A stretch of 64,000 nucleotides of DNA from positions 62,001 through 126,000 of the forward strand of contig NZ_VFQE01000001.1 of assembly GCF_006717095.1 (NCBI RefSeq). Reading direction: 5' to 3'. The notes beneath the pieces are model-generated. The model saw only the letters and a program-made list of their open reading frames with translations. It did not search any database and was not told the DNA's origin. This document shows positions 19,309 through 29,186 of the stretch, piece by piece. Position 1 is the stretch's first letter; every line of letters begins with the position of its first letter. Both the position numbers and the translations under genes were made by a program. The DNA comes from Blastococcus colisei. GTDB taxonomy: Bacteria > Actinomycetota > Actinomycetes > Mycobacteriales > Geodermatophilaceae.

Positions 19309-21347
19309 CCGCGCCCCTTCCGTTCCCTGAGCGCTGCCAGGGGCTCCCGGATCTCGGGGACGCGGGCGATCACGAGACCTGCGAGAGCCACGCCGCCGAT
19401 GACCACGGTACCGACCAGGACCGTCACGAGCGACCCTCCCGGGGACGTGCCGACGAGGTCGTCGGTCACGTTCCGGACAAGCAAGCCCACGGCGCCGGCG
19501 ACGACGGACACGGCGGTCACGCGCAGCAGTGGACCGAACGTCGCGCGCGTCCGCAGGCCGCCCAGCCGGCGGCGCAGGGCCACGTCACCGATCACCCAGC
19601 CCGCCACGTAGGTGATGCTCGTGACGAGCATCAGTCCGGCGACGACGTCCTCCGGCTCGACGACGGCGGGCACGAGCAGCAGCAGGGGAACGCGGACGGC
19701 GACCATGCCCAGCTGGATGAACGTCGGCGTCCGGGCGTCCTTCATCGCGTAGAAGACCCGCAGCTGCAGCAGCGTCACGGCCATCGGCAGCAGCCCGAAC
19801 GCGCCGATCGCCAGCGCCGTGCCGATCCCCTCGGCCTGCTCCGCCGTCGTGTTCCCGCGGGCGAAGGCCAGGACGCCGAGGGGCGCGCCGAGCACGGCCA
19901 GCAGCGCGGTGACCGGGAGCAGCCCGACGGCGGAGAGCCGGGTCCCCAGGGAGAGGTCCTCGATGACGGCGGGGGAGTCGTGCCGGGCGGCCGCCCGGCT
20001 CATCCGCGGCAGCAGGGCCGTGAGCAGCGCGACGCCGATGATCCCGTAGGGCATCTGGAACAGCAGGCTGGCGTTGGCGAAGGCCAGCGAGCCCAGTCCA
20101 CCCTCGCGCCCGGCCTCGTTGGCGATCCGCATGGCGACGGCGACCCCGATCGCACTGACCGCCGAGTACGCGATCACCCAGAGTCCCAGCGTGCCGGCCT
20201 CTCGGAGGCCGGTGTTCCGGAGCCCCCAGCGGGGGCGGAGCGGCACGCCCACCCCCCGCAGCAGGGGAAGCAGCACCAGGGCCTGCACGGCGATCCCGAG
20301 CGTGGTCCCGATGCCGAGCAGCCATACCTGGCCGGGCGTGATGGTGACCGGGGTGAGTGCGCCCGGACCGCTCGCGGCCAGGAAGAGCAGGCCGGTCGCG
20401 ATCACGACGACGTTGTTGAGCACCGGTGCCCACGCGGGTGGTCCGAAGACACCCCGGGAGTTGAGGATCGCCTGGGCCAGGGCGCCGATCCCGTAGAAGA
20501 CGATCTCGATCAGCAGGATGCGGGCCAGCCAGTTGGCCAGTTCCACCTGCTGCGGGTTGTCGACGATGCCGTAGAGCCGGGTCAGCAGCGGGGCTGCCAG
20601 GACGGCCAGCGCGGTCACCACGACGAGCCCGCTGATGGCGAGCGTGCTCAGCCGCTGCGCGTACGCGGTGCCGCCGTCCCGGTCGCGTTCCTGGGCGTGC
20701 ACCAGCAGCGGGACGACGACGGACGCGAGCACGCCGCCGAGCAGCAGCTCGTAGACGATGTTCGGCAGCGTGTTCGCGGTGTTGTAGGCGTCCCCGACAA
20801 GGTTCACGCCCAGCGCCGCGACGAGCACCATGGTCCGCAGCAGGCCGGTGATGCGGGAGACCAGCGTGGCGACCGCCATCGTGCCGGCGGCGCGCAGGAT
20901 CCCGCCGGCCGCGCCGGCCGTACCTTCCCGCTCGTCGGCCTCCTCCTCGGTCTCGGCCACCGGTCCGCGCGGAACGGGCGGCAGGACCGTGATCACCTGG
21001 GTGTGGCTGTCGTCGGCGGCCGGCACCCAGCGGTTGCGCAGCGGCGGCAACGGCGGCACGGGAGGCCGCGGTGGGGCGGGCGGTCGCGAGGTGACCGGCG
21101 GCAGGAGCGGCGGTGATTCCGGCGGTGATTCCGGCGGTGGTTCCGGCGTCAGGGCACGGGATGCCGGATCCGCGAACGGCGCCGAGGGCGGAGGCGCGGC
21201 CCGGTAGGGCGGCGGCGGGAGGGCCGTGCCACCGGCGCGGCGCGAGCGGGCCGGCGGAGGAACCGGTGGCCGGCCGGCGCGGACGTCGTCGGCGCGGCGT
21301 TCACGCTCCGGGGCGTCCGGGCGCTCGTCCTCCGGGCCTGCCCTCAC
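19305..21347 (-). CDS. murJ: Lipid II flippase MurJ (MviN)
   Basis: A MOP-family polytopic protein that moves lipid II across the membrane for peptidoglycan synthesis. It has 680 residues. Residues 1-145 are a cytoplasmic Pro-rich tail (runs such as PEPPPESPPESPPLLPP). The transporter starts near AAGTMAVATLVSRITGLLRT (about 148) and shows the LVGDAYNTANTLPNIVYELL motif, followed by about 14 hydrophobic segments. I chose GTG 21347 because it overlaps the upstream stop as GTGA; longer frames only read through that gene. It is coupled downstream to the pseudokinase gene. Confidence 0.93.
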   Translation of the reverse strand: MRAGPEDERPDAPERERRADDVRAGRPPVPPPARSRRAGGTALPPPPYRAAPPPSAPFADPASRALTPEPPPESPPESPPLLPPVTSRPPAPPRPPVPPLPPLRNRWVPAADDSHTQVITVLPPVPRGPVAETEEEADEREGTAGAAGGILRAAGTMAVATLVSRITGLLRTMVLVAALGVNLVGDAYNTANTLPNIVYELLLGGVLASVVVPLLVHAQERDRDGGTAYAQRLSTLAISGLVVVTALAVLAAPLLTRLYGIVDNPQQVELANWLARILLIEIVFYGIGALAQAILNSRGVFGPPAWAPVLNNVVVIATGLLFLAASGPGALTPVTITPGQVWLLGIGTTLGIAVQALVLLPLLRGVGVPLRPRWGLRNTGLREAGTLGLWVIAYSAVSAIGVAVAMRIANEAGREGGLGSLAFANASLLFQMPYGIIGVALLTALLPRMSRAAARHDSPAVIEDLSLGTRLSAVGLLPVTALLAVLGAPLGVLAFARGNTTAEQAEGIGTALAIGAFGLLPMAVTLLQLRVFYAMKDARTPTFIQLGMVAVRVPLLLLVPAVVEPEDVVAGLMLVTSITYVAGWVIGDVALRRRLGGLRTRATFGPLLRVTAVSVVAGAVGLLVRNVTDDLVGTSPGGSLVTVLVGTVVIGGVALAGLVIARVPEIREPLAALRERKGRG

Positions 21348-23719
21348 ACCGGGCTCCGGTTGGGCGACGGCTGCAGCGCGGCGCCCTCGGGACCGCCGGC
21401 AGCTCCGCCGTCCGCCGCCGCGCGGCGCCGCCGCAGCACGAACGTGACCAGCCGGCGCAGGAAGAGCAGGCCGAGCAGTGCCGCCGCCCCGATGGTGATG
21501 ATCAGCGAGATCGACCCGTACGCCGTGCTCTTGACCTGGAGGGAGATCTCCTCGCCGAGGGGACGCCCGCCCGGCGTCGTCAGCTGGGCGCGGACGGCGA
21601 ACCCGCCGGCCTGCCGCACCTCGGTGGGCACCTGGATGGTGGAGCGCTGACCGGGAGCCAGGATCTGCGGCTCGATCTCGCCGATGGACAGTCCGCGGCT
21701 GCCACGGGTGCGGACGTCGAGCAGCACCTGGACGGTCATCGGGAGGTCGTTGCGCACGGTGAGCACGAGCGGGGCGTCGCTGGAGCCGAGACTGTAGGTC
21801 CCGTCGGCCGGTGCCAGCAGGGTCACCTGGCTGCCCAGCCGGTCCAGCGTCGTGCGCAGGGCCGCCGCCACCTCCCGGAAGTCCTCGGGTTCGTCCCGTC
21901 GCGTGGCCGAGGCCGCGCGCGAGATCGCCGCGTCGTAGCTGCGCAGGGCGATCTCGTCGTCGCCGACGACGGCGCCGGCCAGTTCCTCGCGGATCGCGGT
22001 GGCGGCCACGACGTCGGCCAGACCGGCGGGGTCGAGGGCGGGACCGTCCGTCGCGTCCAGCAGGTCCCCGGCGGGCGCCGGGGCGGTCGCGGACAGCTCG
22101 GCGAGCGTGGCCGCGCGCAGCCACGGCAGGCTCGCGGTGTCGGCCATCATCGCCCCGGCACCCTCGGGACCGGCGTCCACCTCGCGCGGTGGCGCGACCA
22201 GGACGGTCTGCTCGGTGCCGGCCGGGGCCTGGGTGTTCAGGACCGCGAGCTCGGCCAGGTAGCGCTGCTCGGCCATACGGGCTCCACCCGCGGCCTGCTC
22301 GGCCGCGCCCACGAGCCCGGAGAGGGTGGAGTCGGCGACCAGGGCGTCCAGCGGTCCGACCGTGGTGGCGACGGTGGTCCGTGCGGCGGCGGTGGTGTCC
22401 GCGAGACCGGCCGCGTCATCGCCGTCGGACAGCCCGCCCGATCCCAGGACGACCGTTCCGACGCCTCCGGCCTGGAGGACGGGCACGGTGTCGGGGCGCA
22501 GCGAGCCGCCGGCTGCCCACAGGAGGTCGGTGCGCGGTTCCACGTCGAGGGCGTCGGCGAGGATCGCCGCCCCGGCGCCGTCCCCCGATTCGTCGGTGTC
22601 CGGAGCCGAGGCCGGCGCACCGTCGGCGGTGGCTGCGGCGCCGTCCTCGCGCAGGGTGCTGCCCGGCGGATCCTGGGCGGTGCCCTCGGGGGTGCCGGGA
22701 AGGCTGCGGGTGAGGACGGCGGGCACCCCGGCGCCGGTGAGGGCGTCGGCGTCGGCGTCCCCGTAGGGCAGGGCGACGACCGGGTGGACGGCGGCGACCT
22801 CGCGCAGCCGCTCGATGAACGCCGCGGCCTCCTCCGTGCCCGTGCCCGGCCGGCCGTCGACTTCGTAGGGCCCCGCCGCCATGAGCTGGAGCTCCTCGAC
22901 GAGGGCCGGGTCGATCGCCAGGGCCACCTGGAGTGCCGGCGCGACCGGCGTCCCGTCCCCGTTCACCCCGCCAGGGAGCCGCTCGATCACCGCCAGTGCC
23001 CGGTCGAGCCGTCCGCCGCTGCTGACCGACTCCGCGAGCCCGTCGTCCCGGAAGCCGCCGGAGGCGGTGCGGTGCGAGGACTCGACGATGGGCCACAGCC
23101 AGGCGACGGCGGTCCGGGCGGTGGGCGCGGCGGACTGCTGGACGACGTAGGTGGACAGCTCGCCCACCCTGCGCTGCTCCAGGCGGTCGACTGCGCCGTT
23201 GACGTTGATCAGCACCGGATAGGCGCCGTCCTCGGTGAGCCGCAGCTCCTCGGAGGGCACGGTGTAGCTGAAGGCGAGCTCCTCGCCGGGCGCGAGCTGG
23301 CCCGGCACGGGCTGGAACGGCGCCAGCACGGCGGTCGCCGGATCGGGATCCCGCTGGTCGGCGGCCAGCTCGGCGCGGGTGGTGAGCACGTCCCCGCGCT
23401 GCAGTCGCATGCTGAGATCGGTGATGGTCGTCGACCCGGTGTTGGTGAGCGCCCCGGTGACGGTGACCGGCGAGCCGGGGGTGATGGTGCGCGGCTCGAA
23501 GCGGCCGACCTCGATGCTGACCGGCCGGTCGGGATCGGTCGCGTCCTCCTCCGCAGCGGCCGGGGTCCCCGGGGCGACCGGGGTCTCCGGGGCGGCCAGC
23601 ACGGGCATCGGGACCGGAGCGGCTCCGGCGGATGCCGCCGGCCCCCCGAGCACACCGAGACCGAGCGCCGTGGCGAACAAGGGGGCGACGATGGCGTGCG
23701 GCAGCGCCGTCCGGGTCAT
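21344..23719 (-). CDS. DUF6049 family secreted membrane-anchored protein
   Basis: A 791-residue exported protein of unknown function whose equivalent lies next to murJ in mycobacteria (Rv3909 position). It has an N-terminal signal peptide (MTRTALPHAIVAPLFATALG then Ala-rich to about residue 35), large extracellular beta-rich domains with phrases such as GSPVTVTGALTNTGSTTI, and a C-terminal membrane helix (about 735-755, LIITIGAAALLGLLFL) with a basic tail. ATG 23719 has an excellent GAGGAGGGA ribosome site. The GTGA overlap with murJ suggests it works in the same envelope process. No catalytic motif was recognised. Confidence 0.85.
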   Translation of the reverse strand: MTRTALPHAIVAPLFATALGLGVLGGPAASAGAAPVPMPVLAAPETPVAPGTPAAAEEDATDPDRPVSIEVGRFEPRTITPGSPVTVTGALTNTGSTTITDLSMRLQRGDVLTTRAELAADQRDPDPATAVLAPFQPVPGQLAPGEELAFSYTVPSEELRLTEDGAYPVLINVNGAVDRLEQRRVGELSTYVVQQSAAPTARTAVAWLWPIVESSHRTASGGFRDDGLAESVSSGGRLDRALAVIERLPGGVNGDGTPVAPALQVALAIDPALVEELQLMAAGPYEVDGRPGTGTEEAAAFIERLREVAAVHPVVALPYGDADADALTGAGVPAVLTRSLPGTPEGTAQDPPGSTLREDGAAATADGAPASAPDTDESGDGAGAAILADALDVEPRTDLLWAAGGSLRPDTVPVLQAGGVGTVVLGSGGLSDGDDAAGLADTTAAARTTVATTVGPLDALVADSTLSGLVGAAEQAAGGARMAEQRYLAELAVLNTQAPAGTEQTVLVAPPREVDAGPEGAGAMMADTASLPWLRAATLAELSATAPAPAGDLLDATDGPALDPAGLADVVAATAIREELAGAVVGDDEIALRSYDAAISRAASATRRDEPEDFREVAAALRTTLDRLGSQVTLLAPADGTYSLGSSDAPLVLTVRNDLPMTVQVLLDVRTRGSRGLSIGEIEPQILAPGQRSTIQVPTEVRQAGGFAVRAQLTTPGGRPLGEEISLQVKSTAYGSISLIITIGAAALLGLLFLRRLVTFVLRRRRAAADGGAAGGPEGAALQPSPNRSPV

Positions 23720-23794
23720 CGTCCCTCCTCGCTGACGCTCGTCGGCCCTCCGACCCGGAGCCGGGCTCTGCCTATCGTGACCTCGCAAGCTCGG

Positions 23795-24271
23795 TCAGGC
23801 GCTGTCGGCCAGCAGCGCGGGTGCCCGCTCGACCAGTGCGCGTTCGTCGGCGTAGGCCAGGCGGCCGCTCAGCTCCTCCAGGGGCACCCAGGCGACCTCC
23901 GTCACCTCGACGTCGGCGTCGGAGAGCGCGCCGCCGATGGCGCGGAGCAGGAAGTGGTGCACGGTCTTGTGCACCCGGCGGCCGTCGGCGACGAACCAGA
24001 AGTCGATGATCCCCAGCGGAGCGACGACCTCACCGATGATCCCGGTCTCCTCCGCCACCTCGCGGACGGCGGTGTCCTCGGGCGTCTCGCCGGCCTCGAT
24101 GTGCCCCTTGGGCAGCGACCACAGCAACCGGCCACGGCGGTCGGTCCGGCCGATCAGGGCGGCGCGCGGCCCGGTCACCCCGTCGTCGGCCACCACCAGG
24201 CCCCCGGCAGAGGTCTCGTCGACCCGGCGGAGCCGGCGGCCGGGGCGCCCACGCCCGCCCGTCCCAGCCAT
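23795..24271 (-). CDS. NUDIX hydrolase (MutT-like)
   Basis: A 158-residue hydrolase of nucleoside diphosphates linked to another group. The Nudix box is complete: [20 protein letters not shown] then TGI (about 72-95), preceded by LLWSLPKG. The substrate is not visible; the gene in this place in mycobacteria is called mutT4. The ATG at 24271 has no ribosome site, but TACCCT lies six bases upstream, so the mRNA is probably leaderless. It starts the minus-strand block DUF6049-murJ-pseudokinase, with a 75-base gap. Confidence 0.9.
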   Translation of the reverse strand: MAGTGGRGRPGRRLRRVDETSAGGLVVADDGVTGPRAALIGRTDRRGRLLWSLPKGHIEAGETPEDTAVREVAEETGIIGEVVAPLGIIDFWFVADGRRVHKTVHHFLLRAIGGALSDADVEVTEVAWVPLEELSGRLAYADERALVERAPALLADSA

Positions 24272-24405
24272 GCCAGGAGGGTAGCGCGAGTCCGGCGACA
24301 GCCCCGGGAGCATCGCAGCGAGGAACGAGTGAGGAGCGGACCGGGGCGCGGAGCCGGACCGGTGCCGTAGCCGTGGACGGTTCCGCGAACATCGCATGCG
24401 CTGAT

Positions 24406-24481
24406 GATCAGGTCACCTGGTCATTCTGGGTCCTCCCTCACCGTCGACAGTGCGGGAGGACCCGGAACGCTGAGGTAGGAC
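24406..24481. repeat. Dispersed palindromic repeat family A, copy 2
   Basis: A 76-bp element: GATCAGGTCACCTGGTC, then an imperfect stem GGGTCCTCCCTCACCGTCGA / GACAGTGCGGGAGGACCC, then GGAACG and a CTGAGGTAGGAC end. It is the same length as the copy at 36674-36749. Unlike the other two, it lies in a divergent spacer (NUDIX gene on one side, cca on the other), 70 bases before the cca start, so it cannot be serving as a 3' terminator for either. Confidence 0.75.
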
Positions 24482-24550
24482 GGCGGTCAGGCGGACTGGC
24501 GTACGGAGCCGGACCAGCGGCGCATCGCCGTCGCACTACTCTGGCTGGTC

Positions 24551-26038
24551 GTGTCCGCCACCCCTTCGAGTCCTCCTGACCTGCCACCGGTCCCGGCGGC
24601 CGTGCAGGAGACCGTGCGGGAGCTCGTCGACCTCTCCCCCGTCCTCGCCGACATCGGGGTGCGCTTCACCGCCGCCGGGTTCGAGGTCCACCTCGTGGGC
24701 GGCTCGGTGCGCGACGCGCTGCTGGCGGCGGGCTCGAGCGGGTCGCGGATCCCCGGCGACCTGGACCTCACCACCGACGCGCGCCCCGAGCAGATCCTGG
24801 AGCTGCTGTCGGGCTGGGCCGGTTCCACGTGGAACACCGGGATCGCCTTCGGCACGGTGGGCGCCGAGATCCGGGGCGTGCGCGTGGAGATCACCACGTT
24901 CCGGGCCGATCGCTACGACCGTGAGTCCCGCAATCCCGAGGTCGCCTGGGGCGGGTCCCTCGTCGACGACCTCGTCCGGCGCGACTTCACGGTCAACGCC
25001 ATGGCTGTCTCCCTCGGGCCCGATCGGACGGTCACCGACCCCTTCGGCGGGCTGGGGGACCTGCTGGCCGGGCGGCTGCGCACCCCCGGCTCCGCGGCGG
25101 ACTCCTTCGCCGACGACCCGCTCCGCATGCTGCGGGCGGTGCGGTTCGTCGCCCAGCTGGGGCTCACGCCGGTCGACGAGGTGGTCGAGGCGATGACCGC
25201 GATGTCCGGTGAGCTGGCCCGGATCACCCCGGAGCGGGTGCAGGCCGAGCTCTCCAAGACGATGCTGCAGGACGCCCCCCGGGCGGCGTTGCAGCTCTTC
25301 GTCGCGACCGGCCTGGCCGACGTGGTGCTGCCGGAGCTGTCGGCCCTCCGGATGGAGATCGACGAGCACCACCAGCACAAGGACGTCTACACCCACTCGC
25401 TGACCGTGCTCGACCAGGCGATCGCGCTGGAGAAGGCGGATGCAGAGGCGCAGTCCCCGGATCTCGTCCTGCGCCTGGCGGCGCTGCTGCACGACATCGG
25501 CAAGCCGGCCACCCGCCGGCACGAGCCGCGGGGGCGCGTCTCCTTCCACCACCACGAGGTCGTCGGCGCCAAGCTGGTGCGCAAACGGCTGACCGCGCTG
25601 CGGTACCCGAAGGAGGTCGTCGAGGCGGTCGCCCGGCTGACCTTCCTGCACCTGCGCTTCCACGGGTACGGGACCGGGGAGTGGACCGACTCCGCCGTCC
25701 GCCGGTACGTCACCGACGCCGGTGACCTGCTGCCCCGCCTGCACAAGCTGGTCCGCTCCGACTCGACGACCCGCAACCGGAAGCGAGCGGCGGTGCTGTC
25801 GGCCACCTACGACTCCCTGGAGCAGCGGATCCGCGAGATCTCCGAGCAGGAGGACCTGGCTCGCGTGCGGCCGGATCTCGACGGGAACGCGATCATGCAG
25901 CTCCTCGGGATCGGCCCCGGTCCGGAGGTGGGCGAGGCCTGGCGTTTCCTCAAGGACCTCCGCCTGGAGCGTGGTCCGCTCGACCCGGACGAGGCCGAGG
26001 CCGCGCTCCTCGAGTGGTGGGCGAACCGGCAGGCGTGA
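24551..26038 (+). CDS. cca: CCA-adding tRNA nucleotidyltransferase
   Basis: Adds or repairs the 3'-CCA of tRNAs. It has 495 residues, a class II nucleotidyltransferase with an HD domain. The head motif VHLVGGSVRDALL is near residue 55-67, and GDLDLTTDARPEQIL carries the metal-binding Asp residues. RRDFTVNAMAV is motif B, and DPLRMLRAVRFVAQLG is the next conserved region. The HD domain has LAALLHDIGKPATR and FHHHEVVGAK. GTG 24551 follows TACTCT by eight bases, so it is probably leaderless. A parS site lies within the coding sequence. Mycobacterial annotations name this position pcnA. Confidence 0.94.
   Translation: MSATPSSPPDLPPVPAAVQETVRELVDLSPVLADIGVRFTAAGFEVHLVGGSVRDALLAAGSSGSRIPGDLDLTTDARPEQILELLSGWAGSTWNTGIAFGTVGAEIRGVRVEITTFRADRYDRESRNPEVAWGGSLVDDLVRRDFTVNAMAVSLGPDRTVTDPFGGLGDLLAGRLRTPGSAADSFADDPLRMLRAVRFVAQLGLTPVDEVVEAMTAMSGELARITPERVQAELSKTMLQDAPRAALQLFVATGLADVVLPELSALRMEIDEHHQHKDVYTHSLTVLDQAIALEKADAEAQSPDLVLRLAALLHDIGKPATRRHEPRGRVSFHHHEVVGAKLVRKRLTALRYPKEVVEAVARLTFLHLRFHGYGTGEWTDSAVRRYVTDAGDLLPRLHKLVRSDSTTRNRKRAAVLSATYDSLEQRIREISEQEDLARVRPDLDGNAIMQLLGIGPGPEVGEAWRFLKDLRLERGPLDPDEAEAALLEWWANRQA
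24822..24835. promoter_or_regulatory. parS centromere site inside cca
   Basis: GTTCCACGTGGAAC, a perfect palindrome in the coding sequence of cca (encoding Ser-Thr-Trp-Asn). It is identical in core to the site before parA and lies about 21 kb from the origin spacer. Confidence 0.85.
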
Positions 26039-26090
26039 GCCCTCGCGTGCCGGACTCCAGGACCGGCCGGTCCGTGCCGACAATCGGACC

Positions 26091-27107
26091 GTGGACCCGT
26101 TCGACCCTGCCGAGCGCGACCCGGTGAGCGGCGACGGTCCGAGCCCGCCGAGCGGCCGGGTGCCGCAGTGGGTCCTGGACGAGGCCGCGGGTCTGCGCGT
26201 GGAGCCCATGCCGTGGCGCAGTCCCGGCCCGCCGCCCCCTCCTCCGCGGCGCCGCGGTCGCAGGACGCTGCGCGCGCTGCTCGTCGTGCCGCTGGTCGTC
26301 CTCCTCAGCCTCACGGCCGCCGTCCTGGTGGGTCCCAGCACGTGGCCGTGGTCACCGGTGGACCCCGACGTCCCCGCGGCCGGTTCGACCGCCGTGCCCA
26401 CGGCGACCCCGCCGACGCCCACCTCCCCGCCGGACCGCCCGACGGCCGGCCGGGAGGCCGCCCGTACCCCGCTGGGCACGCCGCCGCCCGCTCCGCCCGA
26501 GGGCGGGGCGCACGGCTTCATCGCCGTCCAGCCCGACGGCGTCACCCCCGTGGCCTACGACCCCTGCCGGCCCGTGCACTACGCGATCCGCCCGGACAAC
26601 GCGCCCCCCGGTGGGGAGGAGGCGGTGCACGCGGCGTTCGCCCGGCTCGCGGAGGTGACGGGCCTGCGGTTCGTCCACGACGGCAGCAGCGCCGAGCCGA
26701 GCACCCTCGACCGGCGGATCTTCCAGCCGGAGACCTACGGGGACCGCTGGGCGCCGGTGCTCGTCGCCTGGGAGACCGAGGAGCAGAACCCCGCGCTGGT
26801 CGGGGACACCGTCGGTCAGGCCGGCAGTGTCGCAGTGTCCCTGGGCGACGGCCCGCAGGTCTTCGTGACGGGCACGGTGTCCCTCGACGCCGACCGGATG
26901 CCGGAGATCCTGGCCTTCCGCGGCGGTGCCCAGACCGCGCGGGCGATCATCCTGCACGAGCTCGGCCACCTCGTCGGGCTGGGCCACGTCGAGGACGACC
27001 AGCAGCTGATGTACCCCGAGGCGCGGCGCGAGGTCCCGGACTTCGCCCCGGGGGACCTGACCGGCCTGGCCGTCCTGGGCAGGGGGCCCTGCGTCCCCGA
27101 GCTCTGA
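26091..27107 (+). CDS. Matrixin-like zinc metalloprotease, membrane-anchored
   Basis: It has 338 residues. A cytoplasmic N-terminus (about 1-60) is followed by one membrane helix (about 66-85, LLVVPLVVLLSLTAAVLV) and a Pro/Thr-rich spacer, then a catalytic domain outside the cell. The zinc motif HELGHLVGLGH (about 287-297) is the HExxHxxGxxH signature of metzincins, and the QLMYPEA turn supplies a Met-turn-like element. YDPCRPVHYAIRP and the terminal GPCVPEL contain a likely disulfide pair. GTG 26091 follows GACAAT by six bases, suggesting a leaderless start. The physiological substrate is unknown. Confidence 0.85.
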   Translation: MDPFDPAERDPVSGDGPSPPSGRVPQWVLDEAAGLRVEPMPWRSPGPPPPPPRRRGRRTLRALLVVPLVVLLSLTAAVLVGPSTWPWSPVDPDVPAAGSTAVPTATPPTPTSPPDRPTAGREAARTPLGTPPPAPPEGGAHGFIAVQPDGVTPVAYDPCRPVHYAIRPDNAPPGGEEAVHAAFARLAEVTGLRFVHDGSSAEPSTLDRRIFQPETYGDRWAPVLVAWETEEQNPALVGDTVGQAGSVAVSLGDGPQVFVTGTVSLDADRMPEILAFRGGAQTARAIILHELGHLVGLGHVEDDQQLMYPEARREVPDFAPGDLTGLAVLGRGPCVPEL

Positions 27108-27114
27108 CCGGGGA

Positions 27115-28398
27115 TCAGGGCCGGCGGGTGAGGTGCCGGTACGTGACCGCCGCCACCAGGTAGCCGGCCGCGACGGCCACCGGCACGAGCGAGGAGATGC
27201 CGGACTCCGGCAGGGTGACGGCGCCCAGCACGAGGGCGAGCACGAACGTCATGTTGAAGAGCGTGTCGTACACCGAGAAGACCCTGCCCCGGTAGTCGTC
27301 CTCGACCGTCTCCTGGAGCGTGCTGTCGACGCAGATCTTGACCGCCTGGGCCACGAAACCCAGCAGCAGCCCGACCAGGACGACGACGCCGGGCTCGAAC
27401 CACAGGCCGAGCGCCACCTGGGCTCCGGCAGCGCCGGTGAGCGCGGCCGGGACCCAGCGGCGGGTCCCGATGCGTCGCACGACCGGGGGCGTGACGACGG
27501 CGGCGAGGAGCGTGCCGAGGGCGGCGGCGGCCACGACCTGGCCGAGCCCGAGGATGCCGCCCGGGAACAGGCCGCCCTCGGCCGGGAAGGTGTTGCGGTA
27601 GACGAGCAGCGTCATGAGCGTGAAGACGCCGTAGCAGAGCCGGTGCAGGCCGATCGCGATCAGGGCGGCGGCCGCCGGTGGAATGGCGGCCACGTGCCGC
27701 GCACCGGCCACCAGGCCGAGCAGGGTGTCCCGAGCACCGGCGCGCAGGGACTGGTGGGCGGTGACCATGTGGTCGGGCCCCAGATGGGCGCGGGAGAAGC
27801 CGCTGACGACGGCTGACGCGGCGAGGTACGGGATACCGGCCGCGAGCGCCGTCGCGGCGTATCCGGGGTTCCCGGAGCCGGTCGCCTCCAGCACCAGGAT
27901 CGCCACCGCTCCCCCGGCGACCGTGGACACCCCGCCGGCCGTCGTGGACAGCGCGTTGGCCGGGACCAGCGAGGCCTCGTCGGTGGTGTGCGGCAGCCCC
28001 GCGGACAGCGCGGACAGCACGAACCGGTTGACCGAGAAGACCGCGAGGCCGGCCGTGTAGAAGCCGGCGCCCTCGACGCCACCGAGGATCAGGACGGCGA
28101 CGACGGCCACCAGCCCGGCCCGGATCACGTTGGCACGCAGCAGCACCTGGCGTCGGCTCCACCGGTCCAGCCAGACGCCGGCGAAGGGACCCACGAGGGA
28201 GTAGGGGAGGAGCAGGACGGCGAAACCGGCCGCGATGTCGAGGGGGTCGGCGGCCCGCTGCGGGTTGAACAGCACGGTGCCGGCGAGCGCGGCCTGGAAG
28301 ACGCCGTCCCCGAACTGGGAGAACAGCCGGGTGCCCAGCAGGCGGCGGAAGTCGCGACGGCGGAGCACGTGCCGGACGCTCGTCTCCACCTGCGGCAC
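27115..28398 (-). CDS. MFS transporter
   Basis: A 427-residue membrane protein with about 12 hydrophobic segments. The cytoplasmic loop GVWLDRWSRRQVLLRANVIR (about 73-92) is the major-facilitator motif A. The substrate cannot be told; the sequence is close to drug-efflux-type MFS proteins, and the late loop QETVEDDYRGRVFSVYDTLF is common in that group. GTG 28398 follows TAGGGT by six bases, a leaderless arrangement. It converges with the metalloprotease gene (7-base gap) and is divergent from the YqgE/AlgH gene. Confidence 0.87.
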   Translation of the reverse strand: MPQVETSVRHVLRRRDFRRLLGTRLFSQFGDGVFQAALAGTVLFNPQRAADPLDIAAGFAVLLLPYSLVGPFAGVWLDRWSRRQVLLRANVIRAGLVAVVAVLILGGVEGAGFYTAGLAVFSVNRFVLSALSAGLPHTTDEASLVPANALSTTAGGVSTVAGGAVAILVLEATGSGNPGYAATALAAGIPYLAASAVVSGFSRAHLGPDHMVTAHQSLRAGARDTLLGLVAGARHVAAIPPAAAALIAIGLHRLCYGVFTLMTLLVYRNTFPAEGGLFPGGILGLGQVVAAAALGTLLAAVVTPPVVRRIGTRRWVPAALTGAAGAQVALGLWFEPGVVVLVGLLLGFVAQAVKICVDSTLQETVEDDYRGRVFSVYDTLFNMTFVLALVLGAVTLPESGISSLVPVAVAAGYLVAAVTYRHLTRRP

Positions 28399-28481
28399 GC
28401 GATCACCCTAGGTGGGCAGGGAATCCGCGGACCGAGAGCGATCGACCGCCGCCCGCGCACGGTTGGGGCACACTTGTCGGG

Positions 28482-29147
28482 ATGACACCGGTGCCCTCGT
28501 CGTCCGACCCCGAGTCCGGCCCGCCCGCGCGGCCCGCGACCGGTCGACGCGCGCCCACGGTCCCCGCGCTGGCGATCGGCTGCCTCGACGACGTCCGTCC
28601 GGGGGCCCTGCTCGTGGCGATGCCGGCGCTCACCGATCCCACCTTCGCCGGCACGGTGGTCTACGTGCTCGACCACTCCGAGAGCGGCACGCTGGGCGTC
28701 GTCCTCGGCCGTCCCAGCGAGGTGGAGATCCGGGACGTGCTGCCCGGATGGTGCGATCTCGCCGTCGCGCCCGGCGTGTTCCACGTGGGCGGGCCGTGCG
28801 AGACGGACACGGCGTTGTGCCTGGCCATCTCCTCGGCCACCGTGGCCGAGGGCGACGGCCCGCTGCGGCGGGTGGCCGGCGACGTCCACCTGGTCGACCT
28901 CGACCGCGATCCGGCCGACCTGCAGGAGGAACTGACCGGGTTGCGGGTCTTCGCCGGCTACGCCGGCTGGTCGGCCGGGCAACTCGCCGGTGAGTTGGCC
29001 GAGGGAGCGTGGGCGTGCGTGCCCGGCCTGCCGGAGGACGTGCTCTGCCAGGCCTCGGGTCCCGAGCTCTGGCGCACGGTGCTCGGCCGGCAGACCGGCC
29101 GCCTCGCCGTGCTCTCGACTGCCCCAGCAGACCCATCCGTCAACTGA
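28482..29147 (+). CDS. YqgE/AlgH family protein
   Basis: A 221-residue member of the UPF0301 (DUF179) family, known as AlgH in Pseudomonas; its biochemical role is unsettled. Family phrases are RPGALLVAMPALTDPTFAGT (about 43-62), VVYVLDHSESGTLGVVLGRP, HVGGPCETDTALCL and VFAGYAGWSAGQLAGELAEG. The first 35 residues are a Pro/Ser-rich extension. It is followed by a strong terminator. The same gene lies near this place in mycobacteria. Confidence 0.92.
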   Translation: MTPVPSSSDPESGPPARPATGRRAPTVPALAIGCLDDVRPGALLVAMPALTDPTFAGTVVYVLDHSESGTLGVVLGRPSEVEIRDVLPGWCDLAVAPGVFHVGGPCETDTALCLAISSATVAEGDGPLRRVAGDVHLVDLDRDPADLQEELTGLRVFAGYAGWSAGQLAGELAEGAWACVPGLPEDVLCQASGPELWRTVLGRQTGRLAVLSTAPADPSVN

Positions 29148-29186
29148 GGGTGCCCGGAACGCTCCGGATCTGGTAGGAAGAACGCG

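Noticed and set aside
19218-21116. Plus-strand open frame of about 630 codons opposite murJ
   Set aside because: His/Gln/Asp/Arg-rich shadow of the murJ codons with no recognisable fold; the minus-strand protein is certain.
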